Part shown: piece after piece, positions 44,626 through 56,489 of the stretch
Position numbering within the stretch: position 1 is the first letter of the stretch
How the letters are laid out: each line of letters begins with the position of its first letter
Assembly (NCBI GenBank): GCA_007570785.1
Contig: ML660777.1
Coordinates: 1,060,363 to 1,124,362 of the forward strand
Length of the DNA stretch: 64,000 nucleotides
Direction of reading: 5' to 3'
From: Antilocapra americana
Lineage: Eukaryota; Chordata; Mammalia; Artiodactyla; Antilocapridae
Notes under the pieces: generated by a model
Told to the model about the DNA's origin: nothing
Seen by the model: the letters and a program-made list of their open reading frames with translations, nothing else
Databases searched by the model: none
Translations under genes and position numbers: made by a program

Positions 44626-44842
44626 TGCATGCTAAGTCACTTCAGTCACGTTGACTCTTGCAACTCCATGGACTGTAGCCCACCAGTCTCCTTGGTCCAT
44701 GGGATTCTCCAGGGAACTATTGGAGCGGGCTGACATTTCCTTCTCCAAGGGACCTTCCAGACCCAGGGACTGAACCCATGTTTCTGATGTCTCCTGCACT
44801 GGCATGAGGGTTCTTTACCTCTGGCATCTCCTGGGAAGCCCC
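44626..44842 (-). mobile_element. Bov-tA SINE
   Basis: 'gctaagtcacttcagtcacg', 'ccatggactgtagcccacc' and the reversed head ending 'ctcctgggaagcccc' are present in order. Confidence 0.93.
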
Positions 44843-45190
44843 TAAGGTACAAAGCAAATCTTACTGAAATAGTCCTTACCATCCATTTAGCTCCCCCATA
44901 TATTTAACTTCCCACAACTGGCCACTTCTAAGAGCGTGAACCCATTTCACTTTAACTTGTCATGTCTCCACAAATTTATTATTCTTTCTGAAGGTATTTA
45001 TGAGCCCCAAGTTGTAAGTACACTTTGAGTTACCCATCACTGAGAATCCCTGTGTTACGTGCACAGCACAAGTTTATAAACTGTTTTTCTCTTGTTAGTC
45101 TGACTTTTGTCCATTTAATTTCCAGAGCCTCAGGCACAAACTTAAGAGGGTAGAGAAAGGAGGTTGTTTGTTTTTCTCCCCACCTCTATA
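44843..45190. other. no gene seen
   Basis: Nothing recognised between two Bov-tA elements of opposite orientation. Confidence 0.4.
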
Positions 45191-45413
45191 GTGCTTCTCT
45201 GGTGGCTCCGACAGTAGAGAATGCAGGAGACATGCAAAGCAGGAGACCAGTGTCCAATCCCGGGGTTGGGGAGATTCCCTGGAGAAGGGAATGGCTACCC
45301 ACTGCAGTATTTTTGCCTGGAGAATTCCATGGACAGAGGAGCCTAGAGGGCTACAGTCCATGGGGTCACAAAGAAGCAGATACAACTAACAGGCTCACTT
45401 TTTTCACTTTCAG
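45191..45413 (+). mobile_element. Bov-tA SINE
   Basis: The head 'gtgcttctctggtggctccg', a body with 'ggagaagggaatggctaccc' and 'gtccatggggtcacaaagaag' and a T-rich 3' flank are present. The head has a small rearrangement ('gaatgcaggagacatgcaaag'). Confidence 0.92.
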
Positions 45414-46635
45414 TTTTATGTAGGTAAGTAAATTTGTGAAAACTGTGTCTATCCAGAGAGACATCATTCTTATCAATTCATTCAGGAAGACTCTATGGCA
45501 GAGGTAAAAAAGAAAAATCACAGACTGATAGCTTATTAGAGAGCTTATTAGCGTAGAGGGAACAGAGAAATCCGAAGGTATCCTCAGGCAAGGAACAGAT
45601 GAAGAAGAAAATGCTTCACATGTTGGAGGAACTATAGGCAGTCATTATGATTGTAGCAGCAAGGGCCAGGAGGAGAGTGGTGGGAAATGAAGCCAAAGAA
45701 AATCTTTGAATTTCATCTCAGTGGAAGTGGAAGTCCCCGGAGGGATTGAGCAGCCAAGTGACCTTGTCCGAATACAAGGGAAGTAGAGCTGCTCTTGCCA
45801 GTCAGAGCTGGCTGCCTGGAGTTTTGACTGGATGGTATACATCTGCACAAATACATAGATCTAGAGAAGTACTGAGACAGCTCACTTTTCTGTAGATAGC
45901 TTATTTTGTTGTAAAACCATGCTTTGCAGTTGGCTGAGGAACGTATATGACATAAACTCAGCCTTTGACCTTAGCATAGCTCCACTAGATGCTAGAGGCT
46001 ACACCCCTAGAAGTGGCTGGGCAGCGGCCTCACGTCCACTTCCTGCCCCCTCTCTCCATGTGGCAGAAGCAGGTGGAAAGGGAGGGACTGTTCCCTGAGA
46101 AAGGGGGCTGAACTGGCAAGTATGAGAGGCAGCGTAAGAAGCAATAGGCCAAGTCAGAAGAGGCCTTGGCATTGGGGGTAGGTTGTTATCCGCATCATTT
46201 CAACCTCAATTCTACTTCATGGCCAAATGCCAGTTCTTGGGGGGGTCATAAAATGTTAGAGCTGGAACAAAATAGTTTGGAGAACTTCAAGTCCTACAAA
46301 TAATCAGACTGTACTGAGGAACCCTGGGAGTCCACAGAGGTGACTCAGGGACAATCCTGAGGGAGGATGTGGAGAGCCAGTGGGTGGAGACAAGCTCTCT
46401 TCCCTAACACCCCTTTACCCCATTGCTTCCACCTATGTTAAACTGGATATTTATCTAAGATCTTACTTGAAGGAATGGTTTTGCAGCAAAAACAAAAGTT
46501 TGAAAATAAAAATAAAATCCACTTTAATCAACTCATTGTGGAAATAAAGAAAACTGTTCAGAGATTAATTACAAATGTTCTGGACAACCTTTTCTCACAT
46601 GGGGCCTCTTAATCACTTATTGCCGAAGTGCAAAG
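45414..46635. other. no gene seen
   Basis: This is 1.2 kb of single-copy-looking sequence, somewhat richer in GC at 45950-46200. No frame or repeat is supported. Confidence 0.4.
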
Positions 46636-46845
46636 TTATTTAATGAGCATTTACTATGCACCAGCCACCTCACTAAATTTTTTACAAACTGTATCTTATT
46701 AATCCACCAATAACCCTATGATGTAGGTATTAAGGGTCCTGTTAGTGAGAAAATTGAGACTTGGTGAGGTTAAGTGATTTTTCTAATGCTTCTCAGCTGA
46801 GAAGCAAAGCCAAGATTTGAACCCAGGCTAATCCATCTGACACCT
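46636..46845 (-). repeat. MIR relic, nearly complete
   Basis: 'gagcatttactatgcaccagcc', 'ctatgatgtaggtattaagg', 'aaaattgagacttggtgagg' and 'agatttgaacccaggctaatc' follow the antisense MIR from end to end. Confidence 0.8.
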
Positions 46846-46959
46846 AGGCCACAAATCCTAAGTTCTATCCTATCCTCAAACAAATGAACAAACCTATTAG
46901 CCAAAGCAGTTCTCATTGTAATCTTAAAAAATATGGTAAAATGTTTAGAACAGCCATAA

Positions 46960-46989
46960 AAGCTAATAATATTTATAGAGCTTTTCATA
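46960..46989 (-). repeat. MIR relic, part left of the L1
   Basis: 'aatatttatagagcttttca' resembles the first part of antisense MIR. The rest appears at 49490, after the L1. Confidence 0.45.
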
Positions 46990-47004
46990 TTTCAACACAT
47001 TTTT

Positions 47005-49474
47005 TTTCACTTTTTTTTTTCTTGGTTTTGCCATACAATGACATGATATCGCCATGGGTGTACATATGTTCCCCCTCCAGAACCCCCCTCCCTCCTTCCT
47101 CCCGACTCCCTCCCCCCGGGAAATCTCGGTGCACCAGCCCCGAGCATCAATCCTGGGCTGGCGATTGATTTCACATATGATACTTACCATGTTTCAATGC
47201 CATTCTCCCAAATCATCCCACCCCTGCCCTCATCCACAGAGTCCGCGAGTCTGTTCTATACGTCTGCGTTCCTTTTGCTGTCTCACATGCTGGGTTCTCG
47301 TTACCATCTTTCTAAATTCCATATATATGTCTTAGTATACTGTATTGTTGTTTTTCCTTCTGGCTTACTTCACTCTGGATAATGGGCTCCAGTTTCGTCC
47401 ACCTGAGTAGAACTGCTTCAAATGAATTTTTTTTTTTAATGCTGAGTAATATTTCATTGTGTATATGTACCACAGCTTTCTTATCCATTCGTCAGTTGAT
47501 GGGCATCTAGGTTGCTTCCATGTCCTGGCTATTGTAAACAATGCAGTGATGAACATTGGGGTACACGTGGCTCTTTCAATTCTGGTTTCCTCGGTGTGTA
47601 TGCCCAGCAGTGGGATTGCTGGGTCATATGGCAGGACTATTTGCAGTTTTTTAAGGAATCTCCACACTGTTTTCCATAGTGGCTGTACTAGTTTGCATTC
47701 CCACCAACAGTGTAAGAGGGTTCCCTTTTCTCCACATCCTCTCCAGCATTTATTGCTTGTGGATTTTTGGATTGTGGCCATTCTGACTGGTGTAAAGTGG
47801 TACCTCATTGTGGTTTTGATTTGCATTTCTCTGATAATGAGTGATGTTGAGCATCTTTTCATGTGTTTGTTAGCCATTTTTATGTTCTTCTTTGGAGAAA
47901 TGTCTATTGAGTTCTTTGGCCCACTTTTTGATTGGGTCGTTTATTTTTCTAGAATGGAGCTGCAGCAGTTGTTTGTATATTTTTGAGATTAATTGTTTGT
48001 CCGTTGCTTCATTGGCTATTATTTTCTCCCATTCTGACAGCTGTCTTTTCACCTTGCTTATAGTTCCTTTGTTGTGCAGAAGCTTTTAATTTTAATTAGG
48101 TCCCGTTTGTTTATTCGTGCTTTTATTTCCAATATTCTGGGAGGTGGGTCATAGAGGATCCCGCTTTGGTTTATGTCAGAGAGGGTTTTGCCTATGTTAT
48201 CCTCTAGGAGTTTTATAGTTTCTGGTCTTATGCTTAGATCTTTGATCCATTTTGAGTTTATTTTTGTGTATGGTGTTAGAAAGTGTTCTAGTTTCATTCT
48301 TTTACAAGTGGCTGTCCAGTTTTCCCAGCACCACTTGTTAAAGAGGTTGTCTTTTCTCCATTGTATATTCTGCCTCCTTTGTCAAAGATAAGGTGTCCAC
48401 AGATGCGTGGATTTATCTCTGGGCTTTCTATTCTGTTCCATTGATCTATATTTCTGTCTTTGTGCCAGTACCATACTGTCTTAATGACTGTGGCTTTGTA
48501 GCATAGCCTAATGTCAGGTAGGTTGATTCCTCCAGTTCCATTCTTCTTTCTTAAGATTGCTTTGGCTATACGAGGTTTTTTGTATTTCCATACAAATTGT
48601 GAAATTATTTGTTCTAATTCTTTGAAAAAGACCTCTGGTAGCTTGATAGGAATTGCATTGAATCTATAGATTGCTTTGGGTAGTATACTCATTTTCACTA
48701 TATTGATGCTTCCAATCCACAAACATGGCACATTTCTCCATCTATTTGTGTCCTCTTTGATTTCTTTCATCAGTGTTTTATAGTTTTCTATATACAAGTC
48801 TTTTGTTTCTTTAGGTAGAAATACTCCTAAGTATTTTATTCCTTTTGTTTCAATGGTGAATGGAATTGTTTCCTTAATTTCTCTTTCTGTTTTCTCATTG
48901 TTAGTGTACAGGAATGCCAGGGATTTCTGTGTGTTGATTTTGTATCCTGAAACTTTACTGTATTCACTGATTAGCTCTAGTAATTTTCTCGTAGAGTCTT
49001 TAGGGTTTTCAATATAGAGGATCATGTCATCTGCAAACAGAGAGAGTTTTACTTCTTCTTTTCCAATCTGGATTCCTTTAATTTCTTTCTCTGCTCTGAT
49101 TGCTGTGGCCAAGACTTCCAAAACTATGTTGAATAGTAGTGGTGAGAGTGGGCACCCTTCTCTTGTTCCTGACTTCAGGGGAAATGCTTTCAGTTTTTCA
49201 CCGTTGAGGATAATGTTTGCTGTGGGTTTGTCATATATAGCTTTTATTATGTTGAGGTATGTTCCTTCTATTCCTGCTTTTGGGAGGGTTTTTTATCATA
49301 AATGGATGTTGAATTTTGTCAAAGGCTTTCTCTGCATCTATTGAGATAATCGTGTGATTTTTATTTTTCAATTTGTTAATGTGGTGTATTACATTGATTG
49401 ATTTGCGAATACTGAAGAATCCTTGCATCCCTGGGATAAAGCCTGCTTGATCAAGATGTATGATCTTTTTAATG
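47005..49474 (-). mobile_element. ruminant L1, 5'-truncated (2.5 kb)
   Basis: A TSD 'tttcaacacattttt' lies at 46990-47004 and 49475-49489. The element holds the ORF2 reverse transcriptase part, C-terminus and 3' UTR (plus-strand C-rich tract near 47075-47118). By eye it is over 90% identical to the L1 at 26.7-32.0 kb through the shared part and lies in the same orientation. It begins within ORF2 upstream of motif A. Confidence 0.96.
47365..49474 (-). pseudogene. L1 ORF2 reverse transcriptase and C-terminus, broken
   Basis: The frame pieces are 49428-49231 (with motif A '[14 protein letters not shown]'), 49121-48294 (motif C FADD coded at 49026-49037), 48297-48058, 48052-47870 and 47877-47365 ('[18 protein letters not shown]'). 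At least four frameshifts separate them. Motif B is mutated between the first two pieces. No endonuclease is present. Confidence 0.92.
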
Positions 49475-49489
49475 TTTCAACACATTTTT

Positions 49490-49700
49490 CATGCAGTGCT
49501 CACGAATCAGAGGACTCTCCTAGGTGATTTACAAATATTAATTCATATAATAGCTTTAACAAGTAGTTACTATCAATATTCCCAGTTTGCAGGTGAGGAA
49601 AACTGAGGCGCAGAAAAATTAAATAAATTTGTCCCTAACTAGTAGAGGACGGATACAACAACCTAGCAAAAGCTACAAACACAAGAATTCATCCAGAAGC
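49490..49700 (-). repeat. MIR relic, part right of the L1
   Basis: 'caatattcccagtttgcaggt', 'gaggaaaactgaggcgcag' and 'aaaaattaaataaatttgtcc' are the antisense MIR core, continuing the piece cut off at 46989. Confidence 0.7.
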
Positions 49701-51051
49701 AGGCTCCTTTCTAACCTGCACTCTTTCTCAATCCACCTGTCCAAGGTCACCCCAGAAGGCAGAAGACCCTGAGAGATTTTATGAGCCAGAACTAGGTGTG
49801 CCGGCTTTACTCCTGTCATGTCCTATTGGCTAAAAACCAGTCACATGACCTCAATTAACTGCAAGGGAGGCTAGGAAATGCGCTCTGGTTTGGGGGGTGG
49901 GGAGGAGAAAGTTGCAGGAACTCCAACAATCCTTTTTACTATAGAAGAAGACACTTTAAGTGATATAAAATATACTTAACCTACTTGATGGGAAAAAAAG
50001 TCAATTTTTTGAGCTTAATTTTTTTTTAAATTACAAATCTCGGAAGGCTAAGCAACACTCTGTGGTGACTTTCTTTAGCAAATGGAGGGCAGTGCCTGCC
50101 CCTCTCAGCCTCGGCACCCTGCAGCAAAGGCTGCCCCCGCGGATGGCTCTGCGGCTCAGAACCTCAGTTTCCCCCGCTGGTTTAGGTCTGGGTTTAGATT
50201 TGACGGGGATTCATCAGGGAACCACATAGTGGACACCATGAGCTATTCAGAAGCCTGGGAGATGAGTGTCACCTGTACAGGGGGATAACAGCTTGCCACA
50301 CTGCAGGAAGTTAGTTGGCAAAGAAAGTGACGACTCAAGGATAAGCAAGTTATCAGGAAGAAGTGGTTGGCCACCTCCAAAACACAGAGAACTGTGCCAC
50401 CAAAGCTGACCGAAGGAACAGCCTACACTGAGAAGGGAGTGAGGTCCCTGTGGGTAAACCTTAGGGCAGGAGTCACTCACCCTAAGCCGATGGTGACCGG
50501 AAGAGCCCCCAAGAGGCCGGGCTGGTCAGTGGGGTCTATGGGAAACCGAGGGGCCCAGGTCCAGTCCAGCCCCACAGCTGCCCTGCAGGAATTTGGGACC
50601 ATGGTTACCAGGAATGCTTTTTTCCCCCCAAAAGAAACAGAAAATTGGAATTTCCTGTGATTCTTTTCATTTTAAATTGTTGATATCTATTTTAAACATT
50701 TTGTTTGAAGCGACACGTTAAATAAAGCATGTGCCTAGGCCCAACTGACCCCAGATGGGCAATCAGTGACTAGGGATTCAGTCCACAGGGCACAATCTGC
50801 TACAGAGAACTGTCTCTGTGAAGCCAGGAGACCCTCGGGATGCCCCCCCCCCCCCCCCCCGGCGTGTTCTGCGATTTTTTTGTGGGCAGAGAGGAACCAT
50901 ACCCTGGAAAACATAACCAATAAACATGAACCAGTAAGGATGGAGAGAACATGGTGATGACTTACCGCTGGGACCAATTTTCATCAAGAGAGGAGTCCTT
51001 ACTCTTCTCGGAAGACGACAGAGTTCAAAATAGGGGCCGCATGTCCAACGT
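49701..51051. other. no gene seen; GC-richer, single-copy-looking
   Basis: This is less AT-rich than most of the window, with scattered CpGs near 50120-50220 and 50480-50560. Plus frames at 50082-50288 and 50367-50660 show no known domain and no supporting splice or promoter signals. It includes a poly-C run at 50843. Confidence 0.4.
50843..50860. repeat. 18-base poly-C run
   Basis: An uninterrupted run of 18 C is followed by 'ggcg'. Long pure C/G runs are unstable, prone to sequencing error, and can form quadruplex or i-motif structures. No SINE or L1 context explains it. Confidence 0.97.
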
Positions 51052-51268
51052 AGGGCTTCTCTGGTGGCTGAGGTGGCAGAGAATCTGCCTGCAATGCGGG
51101 AGACTCGGGGTTAGATCCCTGGGTTGGGAAGATCCCCTGGAGAAGGGAATGGCTACCCACTCCAGCATTCTTGCCTGGAGATGTTCAGGGACAGAGGAGC
51201 TTGGCGGGGTACAGATCAGGAGGTCGCAAAAAGTCAGACAGGACTGAACGACTGACACTTTCACCTTC
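51052..51268 (+). mobile_element. Bov-tA SINE
   Basis: The head 'gggcttctctggtggctgagg', the BovA body and the 'gactgaacgactgacacttt' end are present. Similar octamers ('atgtccaa' and 'gtgtccat') flank it and may be a diverged TSD. Confidence 0.93.
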
Positions 51269-51309
51269 GTGTCCATGGAGCTCCTTGCTGCTTTACCGGC
51301 CACAGCTTC

Positions 51310-51420
51310 CTCCATCGTCTCCTCAAGGCGGCCTTTGCGAGCGCCGCCTCTATCACCGGAAGTCCGGGGGCTCTCCAGCCTGGTGGGCGGGGCCAACCAG
51401 CCCGAAAACGCGAGCGGTTT
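51310..51420. promoter_or_regulatory. CpG cluster with ETS and GC-box motifs
   Basis: About 12 CpGs fall in about 105 bases, far above the rest of the window. An ETS/GABP-type site 'accggaagt' lies at 51355-51363 and a GC box 'gggcggggcc' at 51385-51394. There is no TATA box. This is the layout of a small TATA-less housekeeping-type promoter or a remnant of one. On the minus strand an ATG at 51315-51313 has a good context (A at -3, G at +4) and is followed by a GTAAAG donor-like site at 51296-51291. That would suit a first exon ending at 51297, but no downstream exon is identified. Confidence 0.45.
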
Positions 51421-51429
51421 TCCTAGGTT

Positions 51430-51780
51430 GAGTGGATGACTACTGGGTTAAATTAAAAAATACACTTGGCTTAATGTTTGCACAAATCTTACCGGGCTAC
51501 CTTTTGTAAACCAAAAAAATCTGAGAAAATGAATAAACTATGCCTGAGGTCAACCCTCCTAATTTCTTGTTTCCATTCAGAATGTGAGAATCAGAGGTTT
51601 TGAAACTGAAGCTCAGAGGAACCTCAAACAGAAACGTGGGTAAGTGGTGCCAGGTGACCCATTTGGACTCTGTTTCAGGCTTGGCAAGGCCCCCTCACCC
51701 ATAACCCCATGACTCTCAGGGTGGGGTGGGGAGAAAAAGTTGAGAACCACAGGAGCGTACAAAGGATGACCTTGCTAGGA
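51430..51780. other. no gene seen
   Basis: The part 51580-51700 ('gtgagaatcagaggttttgaaactgaagctcag...') has a faint antisense MIR look. Nothing else is recognised. Confidence 0.35.
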
Positions 51781-51784
51781 AAAA

Positions 51785-51925
51785 AATTTTACTTTAAAAA
51801 GTATTATTAAAATATTAAATATATTAAATTGTAGTCACATTTTAAATTATATTTAAATTATATTAACAAATTATAGATCAATTTTTTATAATTTTTAGTT
51901 ATTTTAATTATTTAAAATTAACAAC
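51785..51925. repeat. AT-only low-complexity tract
   Basis: About 140 bases of nearly pure A/T with repeated 'aaattatatttaaattata' type words. Confidence 0.85.
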
Positions 51926-54900
51926 AGAAAACCAACTTTTTAAATTGAAAAGCAATAGATTTCAGTTATAATAATGCAGATATGTTGAGGAAGAAGGAAA
52001 AAAATATTGGAATTGAGATAGGAAAAAAAGACATAGAGTTGTGTGGGAAAAAGGTAAAACATTGCTGGCAGGTGGAAAATTGCATTCTTCTAGCTGTTGA
52101 GGTTGCTGACCAGCTAGTGGATACTCAACAAGCCATTAAACCTCTCTTAGCCGTTTTCTTTTTTTTAAACCTATAAAAATGGAAATTACACCACTGAAAA
52201 GGCATAATAGGATATTTGTGAAAGCACTAGAAAATTACAAAATACCATAAGACAGTAAGACAGTTATGATAATATAATTTTAATAATATAAATGAAGAAG
52301 CATAGAAGAGGACAAAAGCAGGTGAGGAGGGTCCATGAAGGGGGCAGACGGAGGGGTGGCTTGGTATGCTCTGCCTGCTGCAGTGTAGCCGTCAGGACAA
52401 ATTTCCTCTTGTTTTTGCTGCACTTTGAAATTCATATGGTCATCATAATCTCTCTGTAATGATTCCAGTCAGCTTTATTTCTAACTTCAAAGTTTGCATT
52501 TTAAATAAATGTTTGTTCTAACATAGATTTGGGTAAGTGTTAAATGCATAGAGAAATTTAGAGATTTACATTGGCCTGAACTATGAATTTTATCGAACAT
52601 TTTTTTATCCTCAACGTTTTATCAGAGATTGTTTTCCTCCCATATTAACTGCCTCAACTCCATATTTGTAACTACTCTTCAAGTCTTTGTGGCCTAAGTG
52701 TATGGAGGGGAGTTTCAAAGGAGGACAGCCTTTATCTGAGAGTTGAACTTCAGGATAAACATGATCTTTTTCACCCCAGGTGACTCTGGTGCAAGGACCC
52801 TTATCAGGCGGATTTCATCTTCTCACTGTTTATGATTTTCCAATAACTTAATGAAATCCAAACTCCCTGTTGTGACAAAAGCCCCTTGACAACCTGGCTC
52901 CAATCCCTTTTCCATCTGGTCCCCTAATAAAAAGGTGACACAGTGCCATGTCTTAGGAAGAGAACAATCCAGGTTGTATGTGGAGAATGGAGAGTGTTTG
53001 GAGAGGGGCTCTCCAGGTAAAACAACAATGAGAAAATGATACGCCATTTGATATGCTTGAACAAAAAAAAATAGTTGACATGTAAATAATCTGATGGGGA
53101 AAAATTGTCTCAGTATATAGAAAGTAAAACAGTTATAACTCCAAGAAAACAAACATTTCCAGAATAAAAAATGATAAAAGTGGATTACCTGGGTTTTGCA
53201 AAAATGCATTAATATCAATGCCTTTATTGACCTTACTAAAAATGGTATATAACTGTTGGGAGGGTGGCAAGAGAGGAAGTAGGGGTGGGGAATGTAGGAG
53301 CGCTAAATCTTCAGCTACCATCACAGAAAATCAATAAGTGATATCCAGGTTTTAAAAAATAGCTCCATAACCACACTGTTTAGAACTCTAGAAATAAATA
53401 TCACTCCCTTCAGTATACCAGCTATAGTTTGTCTTCATGCTCTAGGTACTCAATTTGAAAATGTCTTGCTCTGCCAGGAAACTTTATATAGCTAATAGCT
53501 TCTCAAGGCACAATATGCACTTAGATTCAGGTTCATTATTAGAGATAATGGATGTGGATCCCTCTTTTGAGTCTTTTCTTGAATTTTTCTGACCAACTGT
53601 TTATAAGACAGAATTGTATCATCATTATTATTTATCTCATTATTATAGACAAATCATCCTGAGACCATGGGTCCATTCTGCTACTTTCTGGCTGTCCTTT
53701 GCATTTGCCTTGTTAATGCCTACTTACCTATTCTGTGGGGACCTTCTCGGTTAAATTCAGTGATATATCTTGAAAGCTATTTCCATAGTTACATAGCAGC
53801 ACCTGGGCAATTCTTCATAGAATAAATGAATAAGGGTTATTGCCACTACCCCCTCCCCAGTGCATGTTATGGAACCCTTTCCTCTGGGTGCCACTTAGTG
53901 ATAAGGTCATAGACAACTCAAATAGCCTGTTAGTGGTGGCTAATTATTTTTAATGTAAAAATTAAGTACAAACAAAAGTTCTAATATTCTTGCCCTTTAT
54001 TCTAGTGAACTGTCCTTGATGTCCCCACCTGGGGGGATCCCAGGGTGTGTCCTTAGAGACTTGACCTCAATGCACTCAATTCGGAGCCTCTCATACAATG
54101 TCCCAGGCAGAAGGGAGAGGGTGTGGGCCATCAGGGTCTCTAAAGGAAAGGGGAGCTTTGGCCAACACAGAGCAAATGACATTTCCTTGAGCTTTGTTGT
54201 ATTTTAACTTTTTATGCACATTTTGTCTACTGCGTATGAACACTATACCAGCGTGTGTTTTAATCAGGCATACCTGCATCAAACTGAAGTAAATCTGATT
54301 GAAAGTGACAGTCGAGGCAGAGGCCTGTGCTGTTCAAGTACTTCATCTTTGTGACATGTTAGTAGGATAAAGGAATAATGTTGACTCGATTTTATCACTG
54401 AAGAAGGCCAGCAGTCAACCAGAGTGTTCATTGAACCCAGGAGCCTCTGGCTTCCTAGAAATATTTGTAAGCGCTCTAAGCTGCCAGGCAATAACTTTGA
54501 AAAGCCACCCTTTTCTTTGTCCAGTAACCACAGGCCGCCTTATGCTTTGATAAGGATGGTTGGCTGCTCATAATAACTAGGCAATAGAAAGGCCGAGTTT
54601 GAAATATCTAGAGGTGGGGGTGTAAAGGACACACATACTTCCAAGTGTGAGTCTATACAAGAGCAGCAAAAACAGTGCTCAGATAATCCCTCATTTCAAT
54701 TTTTTACTGAGTTAATGTCATCCTGTTGCAGAAGTCACTTATATCGATAAAGGTGCTAATGGGAATATAGAATTTGTCCTTCAGAAATGGATGGAAATAA
54801 TACAAGGCAGAAGCTTAAATGTCATTAATGTAGTGTGGATCCAGTGCTAAAGGAGTTGAGCAAGAGGAAAGATTTCTTCTGACTTGGAGAGAGGAGCATC

Positions 54901-55137
54901 AGGGGAGCACAGGTGATGCCCTCCTCCTGAGGGAGGAGGCATTGACGAGGTCCTGGGCCATGGGACAAGGACATCCAGAGAGGGTGAAAAGGGAAGAAAT
55001 GTGCAACCAAGGGGTTAAAGCAAAGAGTTCTGAAAGAGTTGAAAATATTTGGATTTTTTAAAAGATTTTTTTGTGGACCGTTGTTAAAGTCTTTATTGAA
55101 TTTGTTACAATATTGGCTCTGCTTTTTGTTTGGGGTT
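51926..55137. other. long unrecognised stretch
   Basis: This 3.2 kb, one of the longest tracts without young repeats, is AT-rich and single-copy-looking. A weak sense MIR trace may lie at 52085-52250. Overlapping frames on both strands (52823-53218, 53997-54182, 54016-54207, 54279-54491) are unremarkable, and I see no domain, tRNA or clear promoter. Confidence 0.4.
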
Positions 55138-55247
55138 TCTTTTTATTTTTTTGGCTGTGAGGCATGTGAGATCTTAGATCCCAGAGCAGGGATTGAACTC
55201 ACACACCGTACATTGGGAGGCAGAGTCTTAACCACTGGACTGCCAGG
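55138..55247 (-). mobile_element. tRNA-Glu-derived SINE, short form
   Basis: A T-rich start is followed by 'ttggctgtgaggcatgtgag', 'gcagggattgaactcacac' and 'cttaaccactggactgccagg'. Confidence 0.82.
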
Positions 55248-56099
55248 ATTTTTATTTTTTATTAGAAAATGTTTAATTTTTAATGGATAATCTAAGTAGT
55301 CATTTATTTGTATATTGTAATCCTTTTTAATTCCTATAATTGACAAAATGTGGTATGGAAAAATTGTTTTTATATTCATCACAGTGGCAGTTTATTCTCC
55401 AGATATATTTGCAGCCAGAAATCTTGTAATTTTAAATCATGAATGTAGAAATTCAGAAATGCTGCTTCCTAGATTGTAGGACATCTACTTTATACATGTT
55501 ATTTGAATTAGTCTTCTTTTTTATAAAAGCAAAGAAAATTAAATAATACTAAATGGTTTATGGCAAAAAAGTTGTCGTGGCCTCAGCCCTCTACCTCCCC
55601 TGTCCCTGGGTCTGATCCCCAGAGTCAATGCCTTTAAATTCTTTAACCATTTTGCTTGCTATTTAATTCTAGATTTCTAACTAGTATGCTTATGTGAGTT
55701 TTTTAAACCTTGAACATTACCTATTGCTTTTCTGTTATGCTGGAGGAAGATTTAGTGCTTCTGAATTCTCTACCCCTACTTCCTCTCTTGCCATCTTTCC
55801 AACATTTATATTCCATTTTTATTTAGCTAGGTAAATAAAGGCTTTGACATTAGTATGTTCACGGAAATAATGTTCACTGTAAAACCTAACTAACCTACAA
55901 CTACTATGTTGTCTTTCTTGTAAAATGTTTTGTTCTTCCAGACTTATATTTGTCTTGTTTTCCCTTTTACAGTGTTCAACATGTTGAAAGCTTGATTTTC
56001 CCATGTAACTATTAAAATTATACACACTAGACTTTTTATAATAATTTGGTATATTGTTTAATTAAACAAGGAGGCCATTAGACTGAGGTGGTGCTCATA
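55248..56099. other. no gene seen
   Basis: This is AT-rich sequence. No recognised repeat or gene. Confidence 0.4.
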
Positions 56100-56180
56100 T
56101 TGGGTTGGCCAAAAAGTTCATTTGTGTTTTCCCATAAGATGTTAAGGAGAAACCTGAACAAACGTTTTGGTGAATCACAA
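56100..56180 (+). mobile_element. mariner-type miniature inverted-repeat element
   Basis: The left end 'ttgggttggccaaaaagttc' is a hallmark of ruminant mariner elements. About 35 bases later the inverted counterpart 'gaacaaacgttttggtgaat' appears, diverged. Flanking TA dinucleotides at 56098-56099 and 56181-56182 fit the TA target of mariner transposases. The 81-base element has no coding capacity and must have moved with a transposase supplied in trans. Confidence 0.8.
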
Positions 56181-56299
56181 TACTATGACAGCCTACATAA
56201 GCAACCCAAAATCTAAGCCTGTAAAAGTCTCAAGGTTACAAAAAATGTTAAGGACAACCAATCCCAAATAGTCAAGTAGGCCTTAAGTGAAGGGTAAGT

Positions 56300-56489
56300 A
56301 TTAGTTGCTTAGTCTAGTCTCACTCTTTGGGACCCCCATGGACTGTAGCCTGCCAAGCTCCTCTGTCCATGGGATTTCCCGGGCAAGAAACTGGAGTGGG
56401 TTACCATTCCTTTCTCCCTATAATCTTCCCAACCCAGGTCTCCTGCATGACAGGCAGATTCTTTACCGTCTGAGCCACCAGGGAAGCCC
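56300..56489 (-). mobile_element. Bov-tA SINE
   Basis: 'ttagttgcttagtctagtctc', 'ccatggactgtagcctgcc' and the reversed head 'gtctgagccaccagggaagc' are present in order. Confidence 0.93.

Noticed and set aside
51025..51396. 123-codon minus-strand frame as a gene
   Set aside because: Its first codon is TTG, not ATG, and most of it is antisense Bov-tA. Only the ATG at 51315 and the CpG cluster were kept as a weak first-exon idea.
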